Assembly: GCF_947487515.1 (NCBI RefSeq)
Contig: NZ_CANKWO010000004.1
Coordinates: forward strand, 186,001 to 250,000
Reading direction: 5' to 3'
DNA from: an uncultured Litoreibacter sp.
GTDB taxonomy: Bacteria; Pseudomonadota; Alphaproteobacteria; Rhodobacterales; Rhodobacteraceae
Length of the DNA: 64,000 nt
Part shown: positions 55,002-63,687 of the stretch, in pieces
How the letters are laid out: every line of letters begins with the position of its first letter
Numbering within the stretch: position 1 is the first letter of the stretch
Program-made: the position numbers and the translations under genes
Notes under the pieces: model-generated
Database searches by the model: none
Told to the model about the DNA's origin: nothing
What the model saw: only the letters and a program-made list of their open reading frames with translations

Positions 55002-56006
55002 CTAGACCTCCACGCGCATTCTGCTTTGTGAGGAACGGTAAATTGCGTCCTCTACCTCCCGAACGAACAAATAGTCAGACGCTTCATTTTCGAAGGGTCT
55101 TCCGTCCATCAAACCTTCAAAAACGTGTAGTTGCAACGAAAAGACGCAGTCTCCGGCAAAACCTAGCCAAGCCATTTCGGGCAGCACGACCTTGCTGTCG
55201 GTCTCGCCAAAGCGGCGTAGATGCAAGGCCCCGTTACCCGTCAAAGTCAGGGTTCCCTCGGTCCCTTCAAAGAGGCCTTCGCCCAAGGTGAGGCGGTGGT
55301 TTTTTGCTGCGTGATCCAAGTGACGGTTGCCATCAAACAAGGCGCGCTTCCCGTCCGCATATTCAAAAAGCACATGGCCCGCATCTTCGCCGGCAATGGC
55401 GGGGTTCAGGCGACGAAGATCCGCATAGACTGCTGTGGGGCGCCCGAACAGGTAGCGAAACGTATCAATCCAATGGACCGCTGTTTCATGGATCAATAGA
55501 CGCGGCATTGTTTGGAAGTAGGGTTGGCGGTCCAGATAAGCGTCGGGGCCTTGGCCGTCGCCCGTGCGCAGCCGGAAACTTAGCTGCATTGGGGTGCCGA
55601 TTTCCCCTTGGTCGATCATCATTTTTGCTGCCCGATACCAAGGTTGGAAGCGAAAGTTTTCGTGAATGATCAAAGGGATATCTGCGGATTTTGCCAGCTC
55701 GGTGACCTCTTTGGCTTCCTCCAGTGATGTGCAAAAGGGCTTTTGGCAAATGATGGCTTTTACGCCCGCAGCGATACCGGCTTTGATGGCCGTTGCATGG
55801 GTTGGCGGCGGGGTGATGATGTCCAAGATATCCGGCTGCGTTGCAGACAACATATGATCTAGATCGGCAAACGCCGTGGCTCCTGTAGCCTCGGCTTTGT
55901 CTAGGTCTTGATCACAGGCCCCAACCAGATCGACCTCCTTCATACGGCGCCACGCCCCGTAGTGAAAGCGCGCGAAGTAACCTGCGCCGAGGCAGGCGAC
56001 CTTCAT
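55002..56006 (-). CDS. Gfo/Idh/MocA family oxidoreductase
   Basis: 334-aa NAD(P)-dependent dehydrogenase. Rossmann start MKVACLGAGYFARFHYGAW (GxGxxA-like), then the conserved CQKPFCTSLEEAKEV (KP of the EKP motif, near residue 91) and HENFRFQPWYRAAKM; DTFRYLFGRPTAVYADL later. Substrates are usually sugars, inositols or derivatives; here unknown. Start at 56006, overlapping the upstream gene by four bases (ATGA); the much longer frame starts inside that gene in another frame and is not real. Confidence 0.9.
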   Translation of the reverse strand: MKVACLGAGYFARFHYGAWRRMKEVDLVGACDQDLDKAEATGATAFADLDHMLSATQPDILDIITPPPTHATAIKAGIAAGVKAIICQKPFCTSLEEAKEVTELAKSADIPLIIHENFRFQPWYRAAKMMIDQGEIGTPMQLSFRLRTGDGQGPDAYLDRQPYFQTMPRLLIHETAVHWIDTFRYLFGRPTAVYADLRRLNPAIAGEDAGHVLFEYADGKRALFDGNRHLDHAAKNHRLTLGEGLFEGTEGTLTLTGNGALHLRRFGETDSKVVLPEMAWLGFAGDCVFSLQLHVFEGLMDGRPFENEASDYLFVREVEDAIYRSSQSRMRVEV

Positions 56007-57091
56007 GTCAAACGCGCAGCAATCGCAGCTGCGGCCTCCGTGGTGCTGGCAGTGCCGCCCAAATCGCGTGTTACACCGTCCCGATCGGCAATGGCGGCCT
56101 CGACGGCCTCTCTCAGGCGGACGCCGTCCGCAGCCATCTCGGGGTTCGAATGGGTGGCCCCCAGCCAGTCGAGCATCATGGCCGCGGATAAGATCATCGC
56201 AAACGGGTTGGCGATACTTTGTCCTGCAATGTCGGGCGCGGAGCCGTGGCAGGGTTGGAACACGGCGTGATCGTCCCCAATATCGGCCGATGGGGCAAGG
56301 CCCAATCCCCCCATAAGCCCTGCGCCGAGGTCGGACAGGATGTCGCCAAACATATTTTCGGTCACCATGACGTCGAATATCCACGGCTTCTCGACCATCC
56401 ACAATGCGGTTGCGTCGACATAGGCGTAATCGGCGGCGATCTCGGGGTGGGTTGCGGCTTCTTCGTCGAACATTTTGCGAAAGAAGGCGAAGGCGGCAAA
56501 AACATTGGCCTTGTCAACGCATGTTACCCGCCCGCTGCCGCGGCCGGCGTCTTTGCGTGATTGCGCCAAGTTGAAGGCGAATTTGAACAGTTTTTCCGAG
56601 GTGTCTCGCGTGATTTTGAGGGTCTCATAGGCTTCTTTGTCGTCGCGAACATCATGCGTCCCTTGAGAGTGGAACAACCCCTCGGTGCTCTCGCGGATGA
56701 GCACAAAATCCACGGGTTGGCCGCCGCTTAGCGCCAAAGGCGTGGGCTGGCCCGGTACAATTCGCACGGGGCGCACGCCGGCATAGAGCTTCAGTTCCTT
56801 GCGGATTTCGATCTGAGGCGAAATCTCAGTGCCATCAGGGTAGCGAACCGAAGGGAGACCCATGGCCGACAACAAGATCGCATCAGAGGCACGCGCTGCG
56901 GCCAAGGACGGCGAAGGCAGGCTTTCACCGTGTTTTGCATAATGGGCGGCTCCGGCGGGGACATTGTCGAATGCGAAGTCATAGCTGCCCGATTTGGCAG
57001 CCATTGACCTTAGCAATTCCACGGTCGGCTGCATGATTTCGGGGCCAATGCCGTCACCGTCGAACACGGCAATATTGAAAGTCTTTGTCAT
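56003..57091 (-). CDS. Isocitrate/isopropylmalate dehydrogenase family protein
   Basis: 362-aa beta-decarboxylating dehydrogenase of the LeuB/tartrate dehydrogenase group. It has FDGDGIGPEIMQPTVELL at the start, IRKELKLYAGVRPVR (substrate Arg residues, near 95), RESTEGLFHSQG (near 133), the Lys/Asp catalytic set VTCVDKANVF and AYVDATALWMVEKPWIFDVM, and DILSDLGAGLMGGLGLAPSA (Asp-rich metal loop, near 255). The genomic leuCDB set is absent here, and the neighbours are catabolic, so a tartrate/malate-type substrate is more likely than leucine synthesis. Its promoter is shared with the divergent ABM gene. Confidence 0.9.
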   Translation of the reverse strand: MTKTFNIAVFDGDGIGPEIMQPTVELLRSMAAKSGSYDFAFDNVPAGAAHYAKHGESLPSPSLAAARASDAILLSAMGLPSVRYPDGTEISPQIEIRKELKLYAGVRPVRIVPGQPTPLALSGGQPVDFVLIRESTEGLFHSQGTHDVRDDKEAYETLKITRDTSEKLFKFAFNLAQSRKDAGRGSGRVTCVDKANVFAAFAFFRKMFDEEAATHPEIAADYAYVDATALWMVEKPWIFDVMVTENMFGDILSDLGAGLMGGLGLAPSADIGDDHAVFQPCHGSAPDIAGQSIANPFAMILSAAMMLDWLGATHSNPEMAADGVRLREAVEAAIADRDGVTRDLGGTASTTEAAAAIAARLT

Positions 57092-57139
57092 GGTAGAAAA
57101 TTTCCGTCTTTATGAGTGGACGCCTAGCTTAACAATAAC

Positions 57140-57157
57140 GTATACATTAACGTATGC
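57140..57157. promoter_or_regulatory. GTATAC-ATTAAC-GTATGC operator-like element
   Basis: Within an 85-base divergent promoter. GTATAC (57140-57145) and GTATGC (57152-57157) are spaced 12 bases start to start, in direct orientation, inside the repeat AACGTAT(A/G)C. GTATAC cores are typical of GntR/FCD operators and a GntR/FCD gene belongs to this cluster. The string GTATGCAATAG also occurs upstream of acnA. Confidence 0.45.
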
Positions 57158-57176
57158 AATAGAAAAGGACCGCAAT

Positions 57177-57467
57177 ATGTTTGCCGTCACCGTGACATTC
57201 CAAGTTGACCCTTCCCAAATCACCCCTTTCAAGGCGGCGATGCGGATAAACGCCCAGTCTACATTGACGCAAGAAGAGGGCTGCAGACAGTTTGATGTAT
57301 GCACCACCCCAGAGCGCCCGAGCGAAGTGTTCTTATATGAAATTTATGACAACGAAGCGGCGTTCAAATCGCATATGACCACTTCACATTTCGAGGCCTT
57401 TGGGCAGGCCACCAAAGGCATGGTGATTTCCAAGGATGTGAAACTGTTCAGCGAGGTGCAGCGATGA
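57177..57467 (+). CDS. ABM-domain putative quinol monooxygenase
   Basis: 96-aa protein of the antibiotic biosynthesis monooxygenase family (dimeric ferredoxin-like fold): FAVTVTFQVDPSQITPFKAAM, EGCRQFDVCTTPERPSEVFLYEIYD-type core (near 33-57) and the ending SHMTTSHFEAFGQATKGM. Members may act on quinols or serve as small sugar/aldehyde-processing proteins such as LsrG. The start at 57177 is set by AAAAGGAC. It overlaps the lactonase-like gene by four bases. Confidence 0.86.
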   Translation: MFAVTVTFQVDPSQITPFKAAMRINAQSTLTQEEGCRQFDVCTTPERPSEVFLYEIYDNEAAFKSHMTTSHFEAFGQATKGMVISKDVKLFSEVQR

Positions 57468-58261
57468 ACAATTGGCACGTTCACGCCTTAAAATACGCTG
57501 AACGCAATAGCCGAACACGCGCCGACAGTTTCATTTTCGACGACAACCATGATGCCCCTCATGCGATGGACTACTTTATCTGGGTCTTGCGCCGCGAGGG
57601 GGAGGTGATCCTTGTGGATACCGGTTATGACACAGAGGAAGCCAGCGCACGCGATCGTCCAATTCTGCGTGACCCGCGCGCGGCGCTGGCGCAAATCGGG
57701 GTGCAGGCCGAGGATATAACGCAGCTGATTGTTACGCATTTGCACTACGATCACGCCGGCGGGATTCACCTGTTTCCCAACGCAACGATTCACCTTCAAA
57801 CGGCGGAAATGGCCTTCGCAACGGGGCCTTGCATGTGCCACGGCACCCTAAATGCGCCGTATAGCGCTGATCATATCTGCGAGGCGGTGAAGCGTGTGTA
57901 TCAGGGGCGATGCGTTTTCTATGACGGTGATGGCGAGGTGTCGGACGGCGTCACGGTGCATTGTTTGGGGGGGCATTCCCGCGGCTTGCAAGCGGTGCGT
58001 GTGCGCACCGATGCGGGGTGGCTCTGTCTGGCCTCAGACGCCACGCATTACTACGAAAATGTGTTTGAAAATAAGCCGTTCCCCATCGTTGTTGATCTTC
58101 AAAACATGCTGGATGGCTTTGCCCGTCTACATCAGTTGGCCTCAAATCGCTCTTTGATTGTTCCGGGTCATGATCCGATGGTGACAAAGCTGTTTCCCCA
58201 AGATGGGCCGGAGTATTGTTGGCGCTTGGATCAAGGGGTGGCGAAGGCGTTTCCATATTAG
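57464..58261 (+). CDS. MBL-fold hydrolase of the N-acyl homoserine lactonase-like family
   Basis: 265-aa metallo-hydrolase. The dinuclear zinc site is THLHYDHAGGIHLF (HxHxDH, near residue 90), then His in CLGGHSRGLQAVRV (near 170), Asp in LASDATHYYEN (near 192) and His in VPGHDPMV (near 238). The arrangement and length match AiiA-type lactonases, and many of these in catabolic operons open other lactones. Here it is co-translated with the ABM protein and lies opposite sugar-acid-type dehydrogenases, so a sugar lactone is as likely as a quorum signal. Confidence 0.87.
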   Translation: MNNWHVHALKYAERNSRTRADSFIFDDNHDAPHAMDYFIWVLRREGEVILVDTGYDTEEASARDRPILRDPRAALAQIGVQAEDITQLIVTHLHYDHAGGIHLFPNATIHLQTAEMAFATGPCMCHGTLNAPYSADHICEAVKRVYQGRCVFYDGDGEVSDGVTVHCLGGHSRGLQAVRVRTDAGWLCLASDATHYYENVFENKPFPIVVDLQNMLDGFARLHQLASNRSLIVPGHDPMVTKLFPQDGPEYCWRLDQGVAKAFPY

Positions 58262-58278
58262 AAGTTTGGCTTCTCAAT

Positions 58279-58298
58279 ATTTTACCAGTTGATAAAAT
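58279..58298. promoter_or_regulatory. AT-rich palindrome upstream of preT
   Basis: ATTTTA-CCAGTTGA-TAAAAT, 50 bases before the preT start. It could be an operator or a weak terminator of the lactonase-like gene. The RutR-type pattern is absent. Confidence 0.25.
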
Positions 58299-58347
58299 TT
58301 TTAAATATGGCAATCTTTCACCGAAAGCTACGCAGCCCGGAGAGACC

Positions 58348-59691
58348 ATGCCCGACGCCACGCCCCTTACATCCGGTATCGCACCGGGCCGATTGAGTGC
58401 TGAAACTCTGTCAGACAATTTTGATGATTTACATGCGGCCTATGCCCCCCATGAAGCGGCGGTTGCGGCGGATCGCTGTTACTTTTGCCATGACGCACCT
58501 TGCATGACGGCCTGTCCCACGGACATCGACATACCGCTTTTCATCCGGCAAATTCAGACAGGCACCCCAGAGGCGGCGGCGAAAACCATCCTCGGTCAGA
58601 ACATTCTGGGCGGTATGTGCGCTCGGGTCTGTCCAACCGAAACTCTTTGCGAAGAAGTCTGCGTGCGCGAGGTCGCGGAAGGGAAGCCGGTGGAGATTGG
58701 CCGCCTGCAGCGCTTTGCCACTGACGCGTTGATGGCTGCAAAGAAACACCCGTTCTCCCGCGCGCCATCTACTGGCAAACATGTGGCTGTCGTGGGGGCA
58801 GGGCCTGCGGGGCTGTCTTGCGCACACCGATTGGCCATGCATGGCCATGACGTAACACTGCTTGATGCGCGGCCAAAGGCCGGAGGGCTCAATGAATTCG
58901 GGATCGCGGCCTATAAATCGACAGATGATTTCGCCGCGCAAGAAATCGACTGGCTGCTGAAAATAGGCGGTATCACCGTGGAAACGGGGCAGCGCCTCGG
59001 CGCGGAGCGAAATCTAGCCGATCTGCAAAATGAATTTGACGCCGTGTTTCTTGGCATCGGGTTGGCAGGGGTGAATGCCCTGCGCGCCGAGGGCGAAGAT
59101 CAGGACGGCGTAAGCGACGCGGTCTCCTTCATCGCGGATCTACGTCAGGCAAGCGACCTGACGAAGCTACCGGTTGGGCGAAATGTCGTGGTGATCGGCG
59201 GGGGCATGACGGCGGTTGATGCTGCGGTTCAATCCAAACTGCTGGGCGCGCAGAATGTGAGCATCGTTTACCGGCGCGGTTTGGATCAAATGGGGGCCTC
59301 GACGTTTGAGCAGGACCTCGCAACCTCCAAAGGGGTTCGGATTATTCCAAATGCCCAGCCTGTGGCCCTTCATGGGAACGGGGCTGTGTCAGAGGCCGAG
59401 TTCGAATATACCACCAGCGACGGCGGCACGCTGAAAGGCACCGGCGAAACCTTCCGCTTAGAGGCCGACCAAGTATTCAAAGCCATAGGTCAATCCCTGG
59501 GAGGCGCCCCGGATACGCTGGATTTTGAGGGTAGCAAGATTGCAGTATCTGACACTGGCGCAACCTCGCTGAAAGGGGTTTGGGCCGGAGGCGACTGCGC
59601 CTCGGGCGGCGATGACCTAACGGTAACCGCCGTGGCCGAAGGCCGCGACGCCGCAGAAGACATTCACGCCACATTGACGGGAGGCAAGTAA
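58348..59691 (+). CDS. preT: NAD-dependent dihydropyrimidine dehydrogenase subunit PreT
   Basis: 447-aa flavoprotein subunit that passes electrons between NAD(H) and PreA during reduction of uracil or thymine to the dihydro form. The N-terminal [4Fe-4S] Cys are in CYFCHDAPCMTACP and CARVCPTETLCEEVC (about residues 49-118). FAD motif VAVVGAGPAGLSCA near 150, NAD motif VVIGGGMTAVDAA near 285, and the C-terminal GVWAGGDCASGGDDLTV. Start at 58348 with GGAGAG just before; longer frames run into the previous gene. preA begins one base after its stop. Confidence 0.94.
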   Translation: MPDATPLTSGIAPGRLSAETLSDNFDDLHAAYAPHEAAVAADRCYFCHDAPCMTACPTDIDIPLFIRQIQTGTPEAAAKTILGQNILGGMCARVCPTETLCEEVCVREVAEGKPVEIGRLQRFATDALMAAKKHPFSRAPSTGKHVAVVGAGPAGLSCAHRLAMHGHDVTLLDARPKAGGLNEFGIAAYKSTDDFAAQEIDWLLKIGGITVETGQRLGAERNLADLQNEFDAVFLGIGLAGVNALRAEGEDQDGVSDAVSFIADLRQASDLTKLPVGRNVVVIGGGMTAVDAAVQSKLLGAQNVSIVYRRGLDQMGASTFEQDLATSKGVRIIPNAQPVALHGNGAVSEAEFEYTTSDGGTLKGTGETFRLEADQVFKAIGQSLGGAPDTLDFEGSKIAVSDTGATSLKGVWAGGDCASGGDDLTVTAVAEGRDAAEDIHATLTGGK

Positions 59692-59692
59692 C

Positions 59693-60997
59693 ATGGCCGA
59701 TCTGACAACAGACTTCCTAGGTATCAAATCCCCAAACCCGTTCTGGCTGGCCTCTGCGCCGCCTACAGATAAGGAATACAACGTGCGCCGCGCCTTTGAG
59801 GCCGGGTGGGGCGGTGTGGTCTGGAAAACTCTGGGGGCGGAAGGGCCGCCCGTGGTAAACGTCAATGGCCCGCGATATGGCGCAATCTACGGGGCGGACC
59901 GCCGCCTCTTGGGGTTGAACAACATCGAGCTGATCACTGACCGGCCGCTGCAAACCAACCTAGACGAAATCACCCGTGTCAAAGCCGACTATCCCGACCG
60001 CGCAATCATCGTGTCCTTGATGGTGCCTTGCGAGGAGCAGGCGTGGAAAGACATTTTACCACTGGTCGAGGCCACAGGGGCAGACGGAATTGAGCTGAAC
60101 TTTGGCTGCCCGCACGGCATGTCGGAGCGCGGCATGGGGGCGGCCGTGGGCCAAGTTCCCGAATACATCGAGATGGTGACACGCTGGTGTAAGCAATATT
60201 ACTCCAAGCCGGTCATCGTGAAGCTTACCCCAAACATCACCGATGTGCGCAAACCGGCAGAAGCCGCGATGCGGGGCGGGGCGGATGCTGTGTCCTTGAT
60301 CAATACGATCAACTCCATCACTTCGGTCAATCTCGATAGCATGAGTCCTGAGCCGTCGATTGACGGAAAGGGCTCTCATGGTGGCTATTGTGGTCCGGCG
60401 GTCAAGCCGATTGCCATGTCGATGGTGTCTGAAATTGCCCGCAACCCCGAAACCAATGGCTTGCCGATCTCTGGCATCGGTGGCGTGACAACATGGCGTG
60501 ACGCGGCAGAATTCATGGCCCTTGGCTGTGGGAATGTGCAGGTCTGCACCGCCGCGATGACATATGGCTTCAAGGTTGTTGAGGAAATGATTTCTGGGCT
60601 GTCCGAATGGATGGACGAGAAGGGGTACTCCTCCACCAGCGATTTTGTTGGCATGGCTGTTCCCAATGTTACCGACTGGCAGTTCTTGAACCTGAATTAC
60701 GTCGCGAAAGCCGAAATCGACCAAGATGCCTGCATCAAATGTGGTCGTTGCTTCGCGGCATGTGAGGACACTTCGCATCAAGCGATTTCAATGTCCGAGG
60801 AGCGCGTATTTGAGGTGATCGACGCGGAATGCGTGGCCTGCAACCTTTGCGTAGATGTCTGCCCGATTGAGGATTGTATCACGATGGTGCAAATGGAACC
60901 GGGCGAGATTGATCCACGCACCGGAAAGGTGGTTGAGGAAGAATACGCCAATTGGACCACGCACCCCAACAACCCCGGAGCCTGCGCGGCCGAGTGA
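59693..60997 (+). CDS. preA: NAD-dependent dihydropyrimidine dehydrogenase subunit PreA
   Basis: 434-aa catalytic subunit. Residues 1-330 are a dihydroorotate dehydrogenase-like FMN barrel: GIKSPNPFWLASAPPTD, ELNFGCPHGMSERGMG, VIVKLTPNITD and GIGGVTTWRDAAEFMALG. The C-terminus has two [4Fe-4S] sets: CIKCGRCFAACED (near 345) and CVACNLCVDVCPIEDC (near 383). It reduces uracil and thymine as the first step of reductive degradation. It is followed at three bases by the convergent rutR stop. Confidence 0.95.
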   Translation: MADLTTDFLGIKSPNPFWLASAPPTDKEYNVRRAFEAGWGGVVWKTLGAEGPPVVNVNGPRYGAIYGADRRLLGLNNIELITDRPLQTNLDEITRVKADYPDRAIIVSLMVPCEEQAWKDILPLVEATGADGIELNFGCPHGMSERGMGAAVGQVPEYIEMVTRWCKQYYSKPVIVKLTPNITDVRKPAEAAMRGGADAVSLINTINSITSVNLDSMSPEPSIDGKGSHGGYCGPAVKPIAMSMVSEIARNPETNGLPISGIGGVTTWRDAAEFMALGCGNVQVCTAAMTYGFKVVEEMISGLSEWMDEKGYSSTSDFVGMAVPNVTDWQFLNLNYVAKAEIDQDACIKCGRCFAACEDTSHQAISMSEERVFEVIDAECVACNLCVDVCPIEDCITMVQMEPGEIDPRTGKVVEEEYANWTTHPNNPGACAAE

Positions 60998-61000
60998 AAT

Positions 61001-61621
61001 CTAAGGCGTTAGTATCTTCAGGAAAATACCTTTCAGATAGGCTGGGGCTTCTTGAAACGGCTCCTCTTGCCCCAGCACCGCACGGACTTGCACGTCGAAA
61101 TCGGCGTAGTGCTGGGTCAGTGACCAGATCGAAAACAACAGATGATAGGGGTGGACATGGGCGATTTGGCCTGTGTCCATCCATCCGCGAATGACGACGA
61201 CCTTTTCGTCAACCAAATGCTTCAAATCCCCTTGCAGCGCGCTCAATATACGTGGCGCACCTTGCACAATTTCATTGGCAAACAACCGGCTTTCACGCGG
61301 ATAGAGGCGGCTCATTTCCAGCTTGCGCTCGACATAGGCCAGAAGTTCGGGGATCGGATCGCCATGCGCGTCAAGGTCACGCAATGGGTCCAGCCACGTG
61401 TCCATCAAGCCGGATAGAAGCTCTGTGTGGATGGCGTCTTTGGAGGGGAAATAATACAGCAAATTTGGCTTGGAGAGCCCTGCCTGAGTGGCGATTTCAT
61501 CAAGGGTCGATCCGCGAAACCCGTTGAGAGAAAACACGTCCAAAGCAGCGCCAAGTATCAAATCCCGATTGCGTTGTTGTATGCGGGTGCGCGGACGTCC
61601 GGTGTTTGTTCCGTCTGGCAT
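61001..61621 (-). CDS. rutR: TetR-family regulator RutR
   Basis: 206-aa regulator of the RutR family, which binds uracil or thymine. The HTH is in LNGFRGSTLDEIATQAGLSK and NLLYYFPSKDAIHTELL (about residues 33-68). The ligand domain keeps the family run YPRESRLFANEIVQGAPRI, LKHLVDEKVVVIRGWM and FSIWSLTQHYADF. Start at 61621 (MPDGTN), since AGAGG lies about nine bases upstream; a longer frame is possible. It is divergent from the carbamoylase gene, and a fitting palindrome lies between. Confidence 0.93.
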   Translation of the reverse strand: MPDGTNTGRPRTRIQQRNRDLILGAALDVFSLNGFRGSTLDEIATQAGLSKPNLLYYFPSKDAIHTELLSGLMDTWLDPLRDLDAHGDPIPELLAYVERKLEMSRLYPRESRLFANEIVQGAPRILSALQGDLKHLVDEKVVVIRGWMDTGQIAHVHPYHLLFSIWSLTQHYADFDVQVRAVLGQEEPFQEAPAYLKGIFLKILTP

Positions 61622-61713
61622 GAAAAATGCCTCTTTCTTTAGCAATTACCGCGAGATGCGATAGATTTTACTCGGGAAATCCTTGACAGGTCTCTAACCA
61701 ATGTTAGCCTTCC

Positions 61714-61731
61714 TTTGACCGGCTGGTCAAA
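61714..61731. promoter_or_regulatory. RutR-type operator palindrome
   Basis: TTTGACC-GGCT-GGTCAAA, a perfect inverted repeat with seven-base arms, agreeing with the E. coli RutR site TTGACC(A..T)GGTCAA. It lies 17 bases before the carbamoylase ATG and 93 bases from the rutR ATG. Binding by the adjacent RutR would block the hydrolase promoter until uracil or thymine is present. Confidence 0.85.
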
Positions 61732-61747
61732 TACTGGGGATTACATA

Positions 61748-62998
61748 ATGACAGCACCTGGCGAAAACTTGAAGATCGATGGGGCTCGCCTGTGGGACAG
61801 CCTGATGGAAATGGCCAAGGTGGGCCCCGGAATTGCGGGGGGCAACAATCGCCAGACACTGACCGACGAGGATGGCGAGGGGCGCGCATTGTTTCAAAGC
61901 TGGTGTGAGGCCGCAGGCTGCACCATGGGGTTGGACCAAATGGGCAATATGTTTGCCCGTCGCGAAGGCACGGACCCAGAGGCATTGCCGGTCTACATCG
62001 GCTCCCATCTTGATACACAACCCACCGGTGGCAAATACGATGGCGTGCTGGGCGTTTTGAGTGGTTTGGAAGTTGTTCGCACGCTTAATGATTTGAACAT
62101 AAAGACAAAACACCCGATTGTCGTGACGAACTTCACCAATGAAGAGGGCACGCGCTATGCGCCAGCCATGCTGTCCTCAGGGGTTTTTGCAGGCATTCAC
62201 ACCCAAGACTGGGCCTATGCGCGTGAGGATGCGGACGGGAAGCTATTTGGCGACGAACTAAAGCGCATTGGCTGGCGCGGAGACGAAGAAGTCGGCGCGC
62301 GAAAAATGCACGCTTTCTTCGAGCTGCATATCGAGCAAGGCCCGATACTGGAGGCTGAAGGCAAGGAAATCGGGGTCGTGACCCATGGCCAAGGCCTCAG
62401 TTGGACGCAATTGACCATCACCGGCAAGGACAGCCACACCGGATCAACGCCGATGCCGATGCGCAAGAACGCGGGTCTTGGGATGGCGAAGGTTCTGGAG
62501 TTGGTGGATGAAATCGCGTGGTCCCATGCGCCTCATGCTGTGGGGGCGGCGGGGCATATCGATGTCTATCCGAATTCGCGCAATGTGATCCCTGGTAAAG
62601 TGGTCTTCACCGTCGATCTGCGATCCCCAGATATCGCGGTGATAGAGGACATGGAGCAGCGTCTCGCTGCTGGCGCGAAGGCGATTTGTGACGAGATGGG
62701 CTTGGGCTTGGAGTTGGAAAAAACCGGTGGCTTTGACCCCGTGACCTTTGATGAAGGCTGCGTCACTGCGGTGCGTGCAGCGGCGGATAGGTTGGGGTAT
62801 TCCCACATCAATCTGATCTCGGGCGCGGGGCATGACGCCTGCTGGATCAACCGTGTGGCCCCGACGGCAATGATCATGTGCCCTTGTGTTGACGGTCTTA
62901 GCCACAATGAGGCCGAAGAGATTAGCCCCGAATGGGCCGAGGCAGGGACCAATGTGCTGTTCCATGCAGTCGTCGAGACTGCGGAGATCATTGGGTGA
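61748..62998 (+). CDS. Zn-dependent hydantoinase/carbamoylase, probable N-carbamoyl-beta-alanine amidohydrolase
   Basis: 416-aa M20-type amidohydrolase, third step of reductive pyrimidine breakdown (N-carbamoyl-beta-alanine to beta-alanine, CO2 and ammonia). Metal ligands are in GSHLDTQPTGGKYDGVLG (His and Asp, near residue 85), TNEEGTRYAP (Glu, near 130) and FFELHIEQGPILEAEG (His, near 195), with the last His in SGAGHDACW (near 370). The dimerisation-domain block SHTGSTPMPMRKNAGLG is present. Start at 61748; an upstream in-frame start would run into the operator. It overlaps the next gene by four bases. Confidence 0.92.
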   Translation: MTAPGENLKIDGARLWDSLMEMAKVGPGIAGGNNRQTLTDEDGEGRALFQSWCEAAGCTMGLDQMGNMFARREGTDPEALPVYIGSHLDTQPTGGKYDGVLGVLSGLEVVRTLNDLNIKTKHPIVVTNFTNEEGTRYAPAMLSSGVFAGIHTQDWAYAREDADGKLFGDELKRIGWRGDEEVGARKMHAFFELHIEQGPILEAEGKEIGVVTHGQGLSWTQLTITGKDSHTGSTPMPMRKNAGLGMAKVLELVDEIAWSHAPHAVGAAGHIDVYPNSRNVIPGKVVFTVDLRSPDIAVIEDMEQRLAAGAKAICDEMGLGLELEKTGGFDPVTFDEGCVTAVRAAADRLGYSHINLISGAGHDACWINRVAPTAMIMCPCVDGLSHNEAEEISPEWAEAGTNVLFHAVVETAEIIG

Positions 62999-63687
62999 TA
63001 AATCTCAAAACCATAGCTCTGCTGTGCATGGCGACATTGGCAGGATGCGCGACCCCATACGACCCCGTTCAAGTTCGATCGGGGATTGGCGCCGATGTGG
63101 ATCTGGACGCGCTGCGACCGCCGTCCGGCGTGACGTATAACTACGTTTTGGAAAGCGAAGGTGTGCCTGTCCCCGTGACAATGTCCCTAAAATCACGCCG
63201 GTTGGGCAGGACAAATTACACCTATGATGGTCAAATGACTATGGTTTTGCCGGAAGCCGAAAATCTTGAAGAAATTGCCAAGGTTCTGTCAGGCGTGTTG
63301 GGGCAAACCGATATTCGCGTGCGCGGCAATCGGTTGATGATACCGGTGGGCATAAAGTCTGATAACCGCTTTAGATCGGCCAGCTCCAACATCATCGGAG
63401 ACGTCACCCGATATACGCCGCATGACTGTTTCGCGGTGCTTGGGGAGTGCCGCTATACCTCCACCGACCGAAACGGGCGCAGCATCAATCTGCTGAGCAC
63501 AACAACTGAAGACAAGGGCGTTTGGCGGTCAAAGACAATACTTGATCCCAAGGCCAAAAATCCGAAAATCCCCAACGAAACAAGAAGTTCGGTCTATTCA
63601 ATAGATAAGAACGCTGTGCTGATCGACATGTATATATTCCGCAAGTCAGGGGCCAACCGGACTGTCTTTGCGATAAAGAGGAGATAG
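62995..63687 (+). CDS. Lipoprotein of unknown function in the pyrimidine operon
   Basis: 230-aa protein with GTG start overlapping the hydrolase stop (GTGA). It has a lipoprotein signal: MINLKTIALLCMATLAGC, lipobox LAGC, Cys18. The mature part begins ATPYDPVQVRSG and is mostly beta, with two Cys close together (HDCFAVLGECRYTSTD, near 145-152). No family recognised. Co-translation with a pyrimidine enzyme may be incidental, or it may assist uptake. Translation runs cleanly to 63687. Confidence 0.72.
   Translation: MINLKTIALLCMATLAGCATPYDPVQVRSGIGADVDLDALRPPSGVTYNYVLESEGVPVPVTMSLKSRRLGRTNYTYDGQMTMVLPEAENLEEIAKVLSGVLGQTDIRVRGNRLMIPVGIKSDNRFRSASSNIIGDVTRYTPHDCFAVLGECRYTSTDRNGRSINLLSTTTEDKGVWRSKTILDPKAKNPKIPNETRSSVYSIDKNAVLIDMYIFRKSGANRTVFAIKRR

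Noticed and set aside
56007-56402. N-terminal extension of the Gfo/Idh/MocA protein to 466 aa
   Set aside because: The extension is read from inside the isopropylmalate dehydrogenase-like gene in another frame and has no Rossmann-like sequence; the ATG at 56006 gives the normal start.
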